From PUPG01 sp031323845 (GTDB lineage Bacteria; Bacteroidota; Bacteroidia; Bacteroidales; UBA7960), in assembly GCA_031323845.1 (NCBI GenBank), contig JAVIYP010000037.1:1-27912 (forward strand): a DNA stretch of 27,912 bases. The letters are read 5' to 3'. The position numbers and the translations under genes are program-made. Of the stretch, positions 17,101-27,849 are shown piece by piece (within the stretch, counting starts at the first letter, position 1; every line of letters starts with the position of its first letter). The notes under the pieces were generated by a model. The model saw nothing but the letters and a program-made list of their open reading frames with translations, had not been told where the DNA came from and searched no databases.

Positions 17101-17649
17101 TTGCACTTCGTGAGAGGTGCGGAAGCCAGCGAAGAAATGAAGGAAAGTCACCCTTGACTTAATGGCGGCAAGGTGTGCAATCGGTGCAATGTCCATGATT
17201 TCCTGAACACTGCCAGTGGCCAGCATGGCAAAACCGGTATGGCGGGTACTCATCACGTCCGAATGGTCACCAAAAATGGATAGCGCCTGTGCGGCAAGAC
17301 TTCGGGCCGAAACATGAAGCACCCCCGGCAACAGCTCGCCTGACATTTTGTACATGTTCGGAATCATCAAAAGAAGGCCCTGGGAGGCGGTATACGTACT
17401 GACCAGTGCACCTGCCTGTAAAGCTCCGTGCATGGCACCGGCAGCACCGGCCTCCGACTGCATCTCAACCAGCTTCACTTCCTCTCCAAAAATGTTTTTC
17501 CTGCCGTAAGCAGCCCACTCATCAACATTTTCTGCCATGTTAGAGGATGGAGTAATGGGATAAATGGCCGCAACTTCGCTGAACATATAGGCCACATGCG
17601 CAGCGGCATGGTTACCGTCACATGTAATGAACTTTTTCTTCTTGGTCAT
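14119..17649 (-). CDS. nifJ: Pyruvate:ferredoxin (flavodoxin) oxidoreductase, single-chain
   Basis: The 1176-aa enzyme is the homodimeric-type PFOR, which converts pyruvate and CoA to acetyl-CoA and CO2 with reduction of ferredoxin or flavodoxin. It is oxygen-sensitive and typical of anaerobes. Visible elements in order: IYPITPSSNMAE (Thr33 region, pyruvate site); the gamma-type domain with YGIGADGTVGANKNS (about 425-440); the ferredoxin-like insert with two [4Fe-4S] motifs, CIQCNQCAYVCP (about 690) and CTGCGNCVDVCP (about 750); and the TPP domain with CAGCGETPY (about 815), ATGCSSIYGG, GDGWAYDIG (about 966) and SNTGGQASKSTP. The cysteines for the proximal cluster are also present (CAGC, ATGC and PCIN near the C-terminus). 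It is monocistronic, with a promoter and an unusual repeat cluster upstream. Confidence 0.97.
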   Translation of the reverse strand: MTKKKKFITCDGNHAAAHVAYMFSEVAAIYPITPSSNMAENVDEWAAYGRKNIFGEEVKLVEMQSEAGAAGAMHGALQAGALVSTYTASQGLLLMIPNMYKMSGELLPGVLHVSARSLAAQALSIFGDHSDVMSTRHTGFAMLATGSVQEIMDIAPIAHLAAIKSRVTFLHFFAGFRTSHEVQKVEECQQEDLVKLLDMEALLAFRNRALNPENPVTRGTAQNPDIYFQSREASNPFYLAVPDMVEDYMQQISKICGREYHPFTYYGAADAEHVIIAMGSITETIKETIDYKIANGEKVGLISVHLYRPFSEKYFFRVLPETVKRIAVLDRTKEPGAHGEPLYLDVCELFYGKEHAPVIVGGRYGLSSKDTVPSHIISVFDNLKLQEPKNRFTVGIVDDVTFTSLPLGENIDVSPEGNYAAKFYGIGADGTVGANKNSIKIIGDTTDKYAQGYFSYDSKKSGGITVSHLRFGDSPIRSPYLINAADFVACHVPAYLEKYDMLKGLKKGGTFLLNSIWDAEETKKRIPDHMKRYMADHDIQFFIINATEIAERIGLGGRTNTIMQSAFFKLAEVIPYEQAVKEMKDAIQKTYGRKGEEIVRMNNAAVDEGGNVVKVEIPADWKKAKPEVVLSTLKDVPEFISDIVYPINSQKGDDLPVSAFRNREDGTFPPGTTAYEKRGIAVHVPKWLKEHCIQCNQCAYVCPHSVIRPFLLDEDEMKKAPEDLEVVDAKGKSLAGLKYRMQVSPLDCTGCGNCVDVCPSPEKALEMKLLDEQMHDDKLWDWVSKNVSYKDTLLNKYQSVKNSQFAQPLFEFSGACAGCGETPYIKLITQLYGDRMMIANATGCSSIYGGSAPATPYTVNQNGHGPAWANSLFEDNAEYGFGMATGVNKLRERIARLMETAIDGQLNDDTREAFREWLEVKDDGDKSKVASAKVVESLQKEKNPIAKEILDLKQYLVKKSIWSFGGDGWAYDIGFGGLDHVIASGEDINLLVMDTEVYSNTGGQASKSTPIGAIAKFAASGKRVRKKDLGLMALTYGYVYVAQVGMGANQNQFLKAIREAEAYPGPSVIIAYSPCINHGLRGGMGSTQQQTKDAVEAGYWQLYRYNPMLEAEGKNPFQLDSKEPDWTKFQDFLNSEVRFSSLKKAFPREAAKLFEAAEENARWRYNMYKRYATMEF

Positions 17650-17713
17650 ATTATTTCTTTTTTAAAACTTGAAACAGCTTATTTTAAGACAGTTATCTCT
17701 AAAATCGGAACTG

Positions 17714-17721
17714 CAAAGATA
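17714..17721 (-). promoter_or_regulatory. -7 element (TATCTTTG) of nifJ
   Basis: On the minus strand TATCTTTG is an exact Bacteroidota -7 element, 65 nt before the nifJ ATG (17649). The best -33 candidate (ATTG) is 24 nt upstream, slightly far, and lies inside an inverted repeat. A suboptimal -33 overlapped by a symmetric site is what one expects of a regulated promoter. Confidence 0.6.
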
Positions 17722-17733
17722 AAAAATTATATT

Positions 17734-17753
17734 CATGATCTATAACAATCATG
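17734..17753. promoter_or_regulatory. Inverted repeat at the nifJ -33 region (candidate operator)
   Basis: CATGAT, 8 nt, ATCATG: a perfect 6-bp inverted repeat whose centre lies about 37 nt upstream of the predicted start of nifJ transcription. It overlaps the first of three 19-bp direct repeats. I cannot match it to a known regulator: it lacks the TTGAT-N4-ATCAA of FNR and the TTGTTAA/TTAACAA of Rex. Confidence 0.45.
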
Positions 17754-17797
17754 ATAATTTATAACGATTATACATAAATATAACCCTTATAGTTGTT
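17741..17797. repeat. Three contiguous 19-bp direct repeats upstream of nifJ
   Basis: Three units start at 17741, 17760 and 17779, each exactly 19 nt. All begin TATAAC and share the pattern TATAACnnTYAT; the last seven positions vary. They fill the gap between the nifJ promoter and the stop codon of the upstream porin gene. They could be tandem binding sites for a regulator of nifJ. The remaining sequence is very AT rich, so some chance similarity cannot be excluded. Confidence 0.5.
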
Positions 17798-19715
17798 AAT
17801 CAAAAAACATCCAGGAAACACCAAACTTAAACATGTTTTCAGGCACCGGATAAAAGGGGATATCGTAATACTGAGGCATGTCAAACATAAGACCGAGGAT
17901 GTTTTCCAGTTTTACAAAAAGCCGGGCTCTGCTGATCCTGGCATTCACAAATGCATCGAGCTTTAACACATGGCCGCTTTCATAATCATCCTGAATATAA
18001 AACTGCCTGATCACTGGCATATAGGCCATCGGCTTGTATGGCGCGTTCCAGGTAAGGTCGAAGCCGGCATGTGCATGAAGTGCATTGTCGAACAGCACAA
18101 CATCGGCATACAGGGAGTGGTAGCTGAGCCATTCGGGAAATCGCTCAAAGTGTTCCTCTCCGGTATACTGATAATAAAGCTTGTGATATGAGCGGAATGC
18201 TCCGGCCCGGAAGGCTGCAGAAACACCTGCCTTTACCAGGGACAAGGAGCCCGGGTGTTGCTCCGGCAGTGCTTGTGCATTCATGAATACTGGCTTGTGC
18301 AACCGGTAATAGCCGGCCTCCAGGTTAATATACGGATTCAGGAAATCAGCGCCGACAAAAGTGACACGCGATTTACTAAAATCATTGTCCCAGCTTATGT
18401 AATTGCCCCGGAAGTTATGCATGAACCAGGGAGCCTGCTCTTCCTTGTAGGCAGCGGCCAGGTTAAGCCTGTAGGCGTTCTCTGAACCGCCGACCATTAA
18501 ACGGGTTTTCACACCCAGGTCCTTGTCATTATATCCACCGCTGACATAATGCATCCCGGCATCAAAAGACAGAAAACGCCCCGGGTCCGTAGCTGCCTCG
18601 GCACGGTAGACATATTGGGAAAGGCTATTCTTTTCATACGAATAAACTTCAAATTCTTCTGTGAAAAGATACACAGGTTGCCTTACAGTGACCATGGCAT
18701 GTTCGAGCGAAACATTCAGGAAAAGAGGCAAGGATGCGTGACCATGAAGCCGGATATGATTTGACCAGCTTAGTTTGTTGCTGAGTGTGTGCACCAGTGT
18801 CGAATCAAAAGTAAATTCAGGATTGTTGGGACGTACATCATAAAAACCCGGATAAGGTGCAGCCTTTTCATCAAAAATCCACGCACGCCGTTTATAGGAA
18901 AATTCATGATGAAAAACCCCCGGATTAAACGTTTTGCTTTCCTGCAGCGTGTCGTCCATCCTCTCGCCCCTGATGTTATAATACTGATGCATGCGGACGC
19001 CAACATCCCGGTATCGGGATTCCGCAGTGTAAAGGAATACGCTGTCGCGCACCTCGTCCTCTTCAAAGTGCAGGTGGTTCTTCAAACCACCGCTTTCCCT
19101 GTTTATTAAACGGTTAACCACAAAAGAACTCAGAAAGCCATAGTGGTCACCAAGTTCTGCATCCAGTTTCAGTTCAATGGCGGCGTTCCTGGCACCCATC
19201 CGGCTATATACCCCGGGTGAATTCACAGTCTGATACATTACACCTGCATACACGGATTCGTGCAGACGCTGGTTGTGCATGGCATAAAACAATTGTTCAC
19301 GCTCCGAACCAAGCACATAGTTCAATTCGGAGAAAACATGTTCGGGTCTGTAAAACCGCTGGCCACTTTGCGTCAGCAAATAACCGGGGTAATCAGGAGT
19401 TGCGGGAAACCCGGAACGCTCCTTATAAAAGACGGGATCAAAAACCAGCAAACGGGCAACATGGCCCACATTGGCTTTGCCCGCAAAAAACAATGATTCG
19501 CGATAAGAGTAATCGTAACGCTGAAAACCTGTCAGCGTTGTGTCAATATCATTGGCTTCGGCATATGGACGAAAAAAGCTGTCGTAAGTAAACCAGGTCA
19601 CCGCCGTCATTTCAGATTCCTCTGAATGTGCAGAAGCCTTCATCCCATGAAAAACCATCAGATAAAGCATAAGAAAGATCAGACACAAAGGCTTCATGGC
19701 ATTAATTGGTTTCAT
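17796..19715 (-). CDS. Putative porin, Porin_10 family (Bacteroidota)
   Basis: The product is 639 aa from the ATG at 19715. The frame is open 44 codons further upstream, but that extension lacks signal-peptide character, whereas MKPINAMKPLCLIFLMLYLMV with cleavage near ASA is a good signal peptide. The N-terminal segment WFTYDSFFRP, IDTTLTGFQRYDY, FAGKANVGHVARLLVF and the FSELNYVLGSEREQLFYAMHNQR stretch match my knowledge of the 'putative porin' family PF14121. The rest is a long series of amphipathic strands rich in Tyr, Phe and Trp, ending in KFGVSWMFFD, typical of an outer-membrane barrel. The substrate is unknown. A weak -7 (TACCTTTA, 19740-19733) precedes it. It is divergent from the patatin gene and upstream of nifJ. 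Confidence 0.82.
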   Translation of the reverse strand: MKPINAMKPLCLIFLMLYLMVFHGMKASAHSEESEMTAVTWFTYDSFFRPYAEANDIDTTLTGFQRYDYSYRESLFFAGKANVGHVARLLVFDPVFYKERSGFPATPDYPGYLLTQSGQRFYRPEHVFSELNYVLGSEREQLFYAMHNQRLHESVYAGVMYQTVNSPGVYSRMGARNAAIELKLDAELGDHYGFLSSFVVNRLINRESGGLKNHLHFEEDEVRDSVFLYTAESRYRDVGVRMHQYYNIRGERMDDTLQESKTFNPGVFHHEFSYKRRAWIFDEKAAPYPGFYDVRPNNPEFTFDSTLVHTLSNKLSWSNHIRLHGHASLPLFLNVSLEHAMVTVRQPVYLFTEEFEVYSYEKNSLSQYVYRAEAATDPGRFLSFDAGMHYVSGGYNDKDLGVKTRLMVGGSENAYRLNLAAAYKEEQAPWFMHNFRGNYISWDNDFSKSRVTFVGADFLNPYINLEAGYYRLHKPVFMNAQALPEQHPGSLSLVKAGVSAAFRAGAFRSYHKLYYQYTGEEHFERFPEWLSYHSLYADVVLFDNALHAHAGFDLTWNAPYKPMAYMPVIRQFYIQDDYESGHVLKLDAFVNARISRARLFVKLENILGLMFDMPQYYDIPFYPVPENMFKFGVSWMFFD

Positions 19716-19918
19716 ACGCGGTTTTCCGGTTGTAAAGGTATAAGATTTTATGAAAACCCGGAGCGTGTAATCAAGTGATCCCCGACGGTGAGCGTTAAGG
19801 TGAAAAATGCACCTGTGCGCTGCGGTTTCAGCGAAGCAACCATGCAATATCCGGGCCTCACAACGTGATATTTAAAGGTTAATGACTCCGGGCAATCTTT
19901 TCCTATAAAAACTTTACT

Positions 19919-19926
19919 TATTTTTG
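19919..19926 (+). promoter_or_regulatory. -7 element (TATTTTTG) upstream of the patatin gene
   Basis: TATTTTTG fits TAnnTTTG and lies 21 nt before the ATG at 19948. A TTTT run about 17 nt further upstream is the only -33 candidate. A short leader of about 15 nt would result. Confidence 0.4.
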
Positions 19927-19947
19927 ATTGGATAAAATGATTCTCCG

Positions 19948-22239
19948 ATGAATTTAAGCAAAACACATTTGTTTTCATTTTTGAGAACGGGCATCCTTGC
20001 ACTTATTCTGGGTTTGCCGGTTTCGTCCGGAGCCTTTGCTTCAACTGCCGGTGAAACAGCATCCGAACCGTCAGATCAAAGGCCAGCCATCGGGCTGACC
20101 TTAAGCGGAGGCGGTGCCAGGGGCCTGGCCCATGTCGGTGTGCTGCACATCCTCGACAGTCTGGGCGTCAGTATAGATTATATTACCGGAACCAGCATGG
20201 GAAGTATTGTAGGCGGCATGTACGCGGCCGGTTATTCTGCAGCAGAAATAGAAACTTTTGCTGTTGAGATGAACTGGGAGGCTCTTTTTGCCCGGCGTCC
20301 AGACCTGAGTTTCATTCATCCTTCTGAACGGGCGGATTTTCAAAAATTTATGGCTGAGCTTCCCATTGTGGACCGGAGAATCATATTGGCTACCGGCGCC
20401 ATTGAAGGGCAGCAACTGTGGAATACGCTCAATGAAGTGTTTTTTCACACCTTCCACATCACTGACTTTAACAAGCTGAACATTCCTTTTGCCTGTGTTG
20501 CCACGGATGTTGAAACAGGCGAGGCAGTAGTCATGCGGGAGGGTAACCTCGTCAGCGCAGTCCGTGCGTCCATGGCCATACCATCTGTATTTACCACGGT
20601 GGAAAGAGACGGTTTTAAACTGATTGATGGTGGAGTGGTCAACAATTTCCCCGTTAGCCTTGCCAAAGAAATGGGCGCTGATTTTGTTATCGGGGTTAAT
20701 GTTTCCCAGGGACTCAGACCTGCTGAAGAACTGCAAACACCCATTGACATCATTTACCAGATGGGGTTTTACAGCGATGCAAGGAATTTTTCCAAAAACC
20801 TTGCCGACACTGATCTGTATATTGAGCCGGATCTTGAGGCGTTTACGGCTGCCAGTTTCCTTCATGCAGAACAGATCATTGAACAGGGCAAGCGTGCTGC
20901 CCGGCGACATATTGACGAGCTGGCAAAACTATCGGATGGCTCACCTTTCCCTATTGAATCCAGGGTTCCTGATAAAACGAGGTTCAGCACTGTTGTGGAT
21001 TCCATTGTATTGGTTGGAATCGAGTATGTACGGCCCTGGTATGTTCGCAATGTCCTGGGCATACAGCCCGGCGACAGCATCAGTGCGGCAGCACTCACCC
21101 GGGCGGTAAACAGGCTTTATGCCACCGGATATTTCACCAGGGTTCATTACAACCTTCAAAGCTGCGAGCAGTCTTCCCATGTCATACTTATCCTTGACAT
21201 CGCTGAACGGCCTTTTGCCAGCCTGGCCGGGACGCTTCAGTACAGTTCATTTGTCGGGACAGGCATCAGTGCGAAGCTTTCAACAAACAAATTCATCCTG
21301 TATAACATGAAGGCTTCATTGGCCTTTCTGATCAGTGAAAAACCAGCCTACCGGGCACATATAAATTACTTCCTGAACGACAGACGCAACACCTGGGTTT
21401 CTTTAGCCAGCAGGGGGAGGTACCTTACCTTTCCGCTTTATGAAGACTTTACAGCAATCACCGAATACAGGCAAAATTATTGGCACAGTGAATTTTCACT
21501 GAACACCATCACAGGTGAAAACAGCTATTTATCGGGAAGCCTGGCTTATTATTACCAAAGCATTGCTCCCAACATGATTGCACCGGTTAGCATTGAGGGG
21601 AGCAACAGGTCGTTTATTGCCGGACTCAACTGGCATCATCACACCCTTAACAGGAATGCCTTTCCCACCAGGGGGCAGTTGGTCAGTATCCGTAACAGCT
21701 TTTATTTTGATCAGAGACCCTCCTTCCCTGTTATTGACATTGATGGCGAAACTAGCACACTTGATGACCTGGGCATCAAGATTGGCAATTTTTTTCAAAT
21801 TCATATTTCGTGGTCCAATTTTACACCTATCAACGACAGGCTTACACAAAAAACCCGGTTACAACTTGGTTACAACATTAAGTACAAACAGGATTTTATC
21901 AACAGTTTTAATCTGGGCGGCACTTATGCCTTTCTGGAAAACCAGATCACATTTACCGGTCTTGAGGAATACGGCCTGATCAGTGAAAATATAGCGGCTG
22001 CTTCTCTTGGTTACCAGTACCATGTCTGGAGGTCTTTGTATGCCTCGGCAAATGTGAATGTGGCCGTGTATGATTTTCGTTTTGATATGCCGGAGCAGGT
22101 TTCGACCAACAATTTAGTTTACGGCGGCGGAATTTCTGCAGGCTATGATGCCCTGCTCGGACCCTTAACGTTCACGCTTTCATACAGTCCCCAGGCAGGC
22201 CGGGTGATCGGATATGTTAACCTGGGCTGGATGTTCTGA
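19948..22239 (+). CDS. Patatin-like phospholipase fused to POTRA and outer-membrane barrel
   Basis: The product is 763 aa with a signal peptide at 1-31 (ending GAFAS). Residues 46-330 are a patatin domain: the oxyanion loop GGGARGLAHVG (54-64), nucleophile GTSMGS with Ser83, and DGGVVNNFP with the dyad Asp227. Residues 350-425 look like one POTRA domain (VDSIVLVGIEYVRPWYVRNVLGIQPGD, then RLYATGYFTRVHYNL). The rest is a BamA/Omp85-type beta barrel ending in NLGWMF, with the expected C-terminal Phe. This is the plan of type Vd (PlpD-like) proteins, in which the lipase is carried to or through the outer membrane by its own barrel. PlpD releases its passenger; no obvious processing site is visible here. 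It converges on the rRNA operon. Confidence 0.93.
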   Translation: MNLSKTHLFSFLRTGILALILGLPVSSGAFASTAGETASEPSDQRPAIGLTLSGGGARGLAHVGVLHILDSLGVSIDYITGTSMGSIVGGMYAAGYSAAEIETFAVEMNWEALFARRPDLSFIHPSERADFQKFMAELPIVDRRIILATGAIEGQQLWNTLNEVFFHTFHITDFNKLNIPFACVATDVETGEAVVMREGNLVSAVRASMAIPSVFTTVERDGFKLIDGGVVNNFPVSLAKEMGADFVIGVNVSQGLRPAEELQTPIDIIYQMGFYSDARNFSKNLADTDLYIEPDLEAFTAASFLHAEQIIEQGKRAARRHIDELAKLSDGSPFPIESRVPDKTRFSTVVDSIVLVGIEYVRPWYVRNVLGIQPGDSISAAALTRAVNRLYATGYFTRVHYNLQSCEQSSHVILILDIAERPFASLAGTLQYSSFVGTGISAKLSTNKFILYNMKASLAFLISEKPAYRAHINYFLNDRRNTWVSLASRGRYLTFPLYEDFTAITEYRQNYWHSEFSLNTITGENSYLSGSLAYYYQSIAPNMIAPVSIEGSNRSFIAGLNWHHHTLNRNAFPTRGQLVSIRNSFYFDQRPSFPVIDIDGETSTLDDLGIKIGNFFQIHISWSNFTPINDRLTQKTRLQLGYNIKYKQDFINSFNLGGTYAFLENQITFTGLEEYGLISENIAAASLGYQYHVWRSLYASANVNVAVYDFRFDMPEQVSTNNLVYGGGISAGYDALLGPLTFTLSYSPQAGRVIGYVNLGWMF

Positions 22240-22294
22240 CGCTTTTAGTTCCCATATGCTTTTTCTCCGGCGCGTTTGGGATGGTATAGCTTTC

Positions 22295-22361
22295 CCTGGC
22301 GCAAGGAACGGGCCTGCCCTGACGCAAGGAACGGGCCTGCCCTGACGACAGGAACGGGTCA
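22295..22361. repeat. 23-bp tandem repeat, about three copies, with alternative hairpins
   Basis: Copies start at 22295, 22318 and 22341. The first two differ at one base; the third diverges after CCTGACG. The core is GCAAGGAACGGGCCTGC. At the end of the third copy GTCAGG can pair either with CCTGAC (22341-22346), or, as GGTCAG, with CTGACC (22367-22372). The array fills the gap between the patatin stop and the rRNA terminator. Confidence 0.75.
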
Positions 22362-22390
22362 GGCCTCTGACCGGGTGGCGGCTGCACAAA

Positions 22391-22426
22391 CAAAAAGCCC
22401 CGTCAGCTGTTGCTGCGGGGCTTTGT
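22391..22426 (-). terminator. Intrinsic terminator of the rRNA operon
   Basis: AAAGCCCCG and CGGGGCTTT form a 9-bp stem, extended by CAGC/GCTG across a one-base bulge and closed by a tetraloop. On the minus strand it follows the end of 5S directly and continues into a T-run. The GC-rich hairpin may also stop readthrough from the patatin gene on the other strand, though the T-run there is only three bases. Confidence 0.88.
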
Positions 22427-22431
22427 AAAAA

Positions 22432-22545
22432 AGGTGGCGATGACATACTCTCCCGGGTGTTGGCCCAGTACCATCTGCGCTGGCAGGCTTAACGACTCTG
22501 TTCGGAATGGGAAGAGGTGGACGCTGCCGCTATGATCGCCTGAAA
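22432..22545 (-). rRNA. rrf: 5S ribosomal RNA
   Basis: About 113 nt. It has the conserved CACCTCTTCCCATTCCGAAC block, GTTAAGCCTGCC and the terminal helix GGCGAT/ATCGCC. Ends are estimated from that helix to within a few bases. It is the last gene of the operon, followed at once by the terminator. Confidence 0.93.
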
Positions 22546-22610
22546 GACGGTGGTGTATGGAATCGTGGAAAAACAACCAGGCATCAGTAACCCGGACAGT
22601 CAACAGTTCG

Positions 22611-22729
22611 GAAGTCGGAGGTCGGAAGTCGGACATCTGACATCTGACTTCTGACATCTGACATCTGACTTCTGACTTCTGACATCTGACATCTGACATC
22701 TGACATCTGACATCTGTCTTCTGTCTCCG
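22611..22729. repeat. 17-copy heptamer array in the 23S-5S spacer
   Basis: An unbroken run of seventeen 7-bp units (119 nt). The first three are GAAGTCG, GAGGTCG, GAAGTCG. Then come nine GACATCT and three GACTTCT in mixed order, ending with GTCTTCT and GTCTCCG. As transcribed (minus strand) the unit is AGATGTC. Changes fall only at certain positions, while the 7-base register never slips. Confidence 0.93.
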
Positions 22730-22789
22730 GGATGTAATCCTTAGCGTGGAGTTATCCTCCACCCGGCGATTCAACACCAGAATAAAATA

Positions 22790-22822
22790 AATGGGAAAAG
22801 ACACGGCGGTGCTGCAAACAGA
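22790..22822 (-). other. 3' half of the pre-23S processing stem
   Basis: The plus-strand text AATGGGAAAAGACACGGCGG (continuing to about 22822) is the near reverse complement of 25810-25841 on the other side of 23S. In the transcript the two flanks can pair (TTTTCCCATT with AATGGGAAAA, and GTGTC with GACAC), looping out the whole 23S as an RNase III-type substrate. Confidence 0.75.
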
Positions 22823-22851
22823 TGTTGCTGAACGACAAACAGCCAGTGCAT

Positions 22852-25784
<2,933 letters not shown>

Positions 25785-25809
25785 TAACTATTTGTTATTC
25801 TTTAATTAT

Positions 25810-25841
25810 CCTATTTGTTGCTGTCGTGTCATTTTCCCATT
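25810..25841 (-). other. 5' half of the pre-23S processing stem
   Basis: The transcript sequence AATGGGAAAATGACACGACA (continuing to 25810) pairs with the flank downstream of 23S at 22790-22822. One side has an extra base and a few mismatches, normal for such stems. It lies directly after the boxA-like site. Confidence 0.75.
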
Positions 25842-25842
25842 A

Positions 25843-25853
25843 TGTCAAAGAAC
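25843..25853 (-). promoter_or_regulatory. boxA-like antitermination site
   Basis: GTTCTTTGACA on the minus strand resembles the boxA core of E. coli rRNA operons (TGCTCTTTAACA), which loads the NusB-S10 antitermination complex. It sits between a terminator-like hairpin and the 23S gene. A poorer relative (GATCTTTGAGG) is found in the 16S leader at 27671-27661. Confidence 0.55.
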
Positions 25854-25858
25854 GTTTG

Positions 25859-25883
25859 AAAAAACCCGGGCTATGCTCCGGGC
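25859..25883 (-). terminator. Terminator-like hairpin inside the 16S-23S spacer
   Basis: On the minus strand CCCGG, the 8-base loop AGCATAGC and CCGGG are followed by six T. This is the form of an intrinsic terminator, although the stem is only 5-6 bp. Full termination here would abolish 23S synthesis, so it is either weak, suppressed by antitermination, or used as a processing or pausing signal. Confidence 0.55.
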
Positions 25884-25952
25884 CTTCCCCTGTGGTGAAA
25901 AAATTACCGGAATCATGTCCCGGAATCTTTTTACCCTAATATCGTAAAAATT

Positions 25953-25975
25953 GGAAAACAGACAGAAAGCCTACC
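25953..25975 (-). other. 3' half of the pre-16S processing stem
   Basis: The transcript sequence GGTAGGCTTTCTGTCTG (continuing TTTTCC) is complementary, with a 3-nt bulge and single mismatches, to the leader segment at 27630-27655. Pairing would enclose the whole 16S and give the usual RNase III entry point. Confidence 0.75.
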
Positions 25976-26001
25976 TTTTAAGACGCTCAAGGTGTTGCTC
26001 C

Positions 26002-27530
<1,529 letters not shown>

Positions 27531-27721
27531 TTTATAAAATGCTATAAAAACAGTGATCTACTGTCCCAACTACGCTTTGCGTCTTGTCAATTTTTCCCCG
27601 GTTAACTAAAACCGAAAAAGAAATCAACGGGTATGCTTTCTGTCTTTTGTCTTCCAAAATCCTCAAAGATCGTTCACTCTAAATCCCAAATCACAAACAA
27701 ATATCTCCGCGTTTGGGACGG
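27531..27721 (-). other. rRNA operon leader, including 5' half of the pre-16S stem
   Basis: About 190 nt between the predicted start of transcription and mature 16S. Positions 27655-27630 (transcript GGAAGACAAAAGACAGAAAG, then CATACC) pair with 25953-25975 beyond the 16S 3' end. A weak boxA-like GATCTTTGAGG lies at 27671-27661. No coding region is seen. Confidence 0.7.
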
Positions 27722-27769
27722 CAAAGATACAAAATCTTTTTATCACCGACATGAAAAAAATAAAAAAAG
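27722..27769 (-). promoter_or_regulatory. rRNA operon promoter with AT-rich upstream tract
   Basis: TATCTTTG (27729-27722, minus strand) is an exact -7 match. No clean TTTG is found at the usual spacing; TTTC lies 23 nt upstream. Immediately upstream (27754-27769) are long T/A tracts resembling an UP element, which could compensate for the weak -33. Initiation is predicted near 27715. Confidence 0.65.
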
Positions 27770-27786
27770 TTGGAAGGAAGAAAAAT

Positions 27787-27836
27787 AGCTCGAAGCTCGA
27801 AGCTGGAAGCTCGAAGGAAGAAAAACAGCTCGAAGG
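27787..27836. repeat. GCTCGAA heptamer cluster upstream of the rRNA promoter
   Basis: Four adjacent heptamers (GCTCGAA, GCTCGAA, GCTGGAA, GCTCGAA), a short A-rich interruption and a fifth GCTCGAA. It lies directly upstream of the AT-rich promoter tract. No coding potential is seen. Confidence 0.8.
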
Positions 27837-27849
27837 CCGGAGAACTATT

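Larger units (their letters stand above)
22546..22851 (-). other. 23S-5S spacer, unusually long, no gene
   Basis: About 306 nt between 23S and 5S, with no tRNA or coding region. From the 23S end it holds the 3' half of the pre-23S stem (about 22822-22790), a small hairpin GTGGAG/CTCCAC at 22746-22762 and a 17-copy heptamer array (22611-22729). The final 65 nt before 5S have no visible structure. Confidence 0.7.
25785..26001 (-). other. 16S-23S internal transcribed spacer without tRNA genes
   Basis: About 217 nt. No tRNA-Ile, tRNA-Ala or other tRNA is present: no T-loop GGTTCRA or acceptor pairing on either strand. In transcription order it contains the 3' half of the pre-16S stem (25975-25953), a terminator-like hairpin (25883-25859), a boxA-like site (25853-25843) and the 5' half of the pre-23S stem (25841-25810). 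Confidence 0.85.

Noticed and set aside
19716..19847. N-terminal extension of the porin-family protein to 19847
   Set aside because: The 44 extra residues are not hydrophobic and would precede a good signal peptide. The ATG at 19715 is a better start.
22611..22729. CRISPR array in the 23S-5S spacer
   Set aside because: The repeat unit is 7 bp with no spacers between units, and no cas genes are present. It is a simple tandem repeat.
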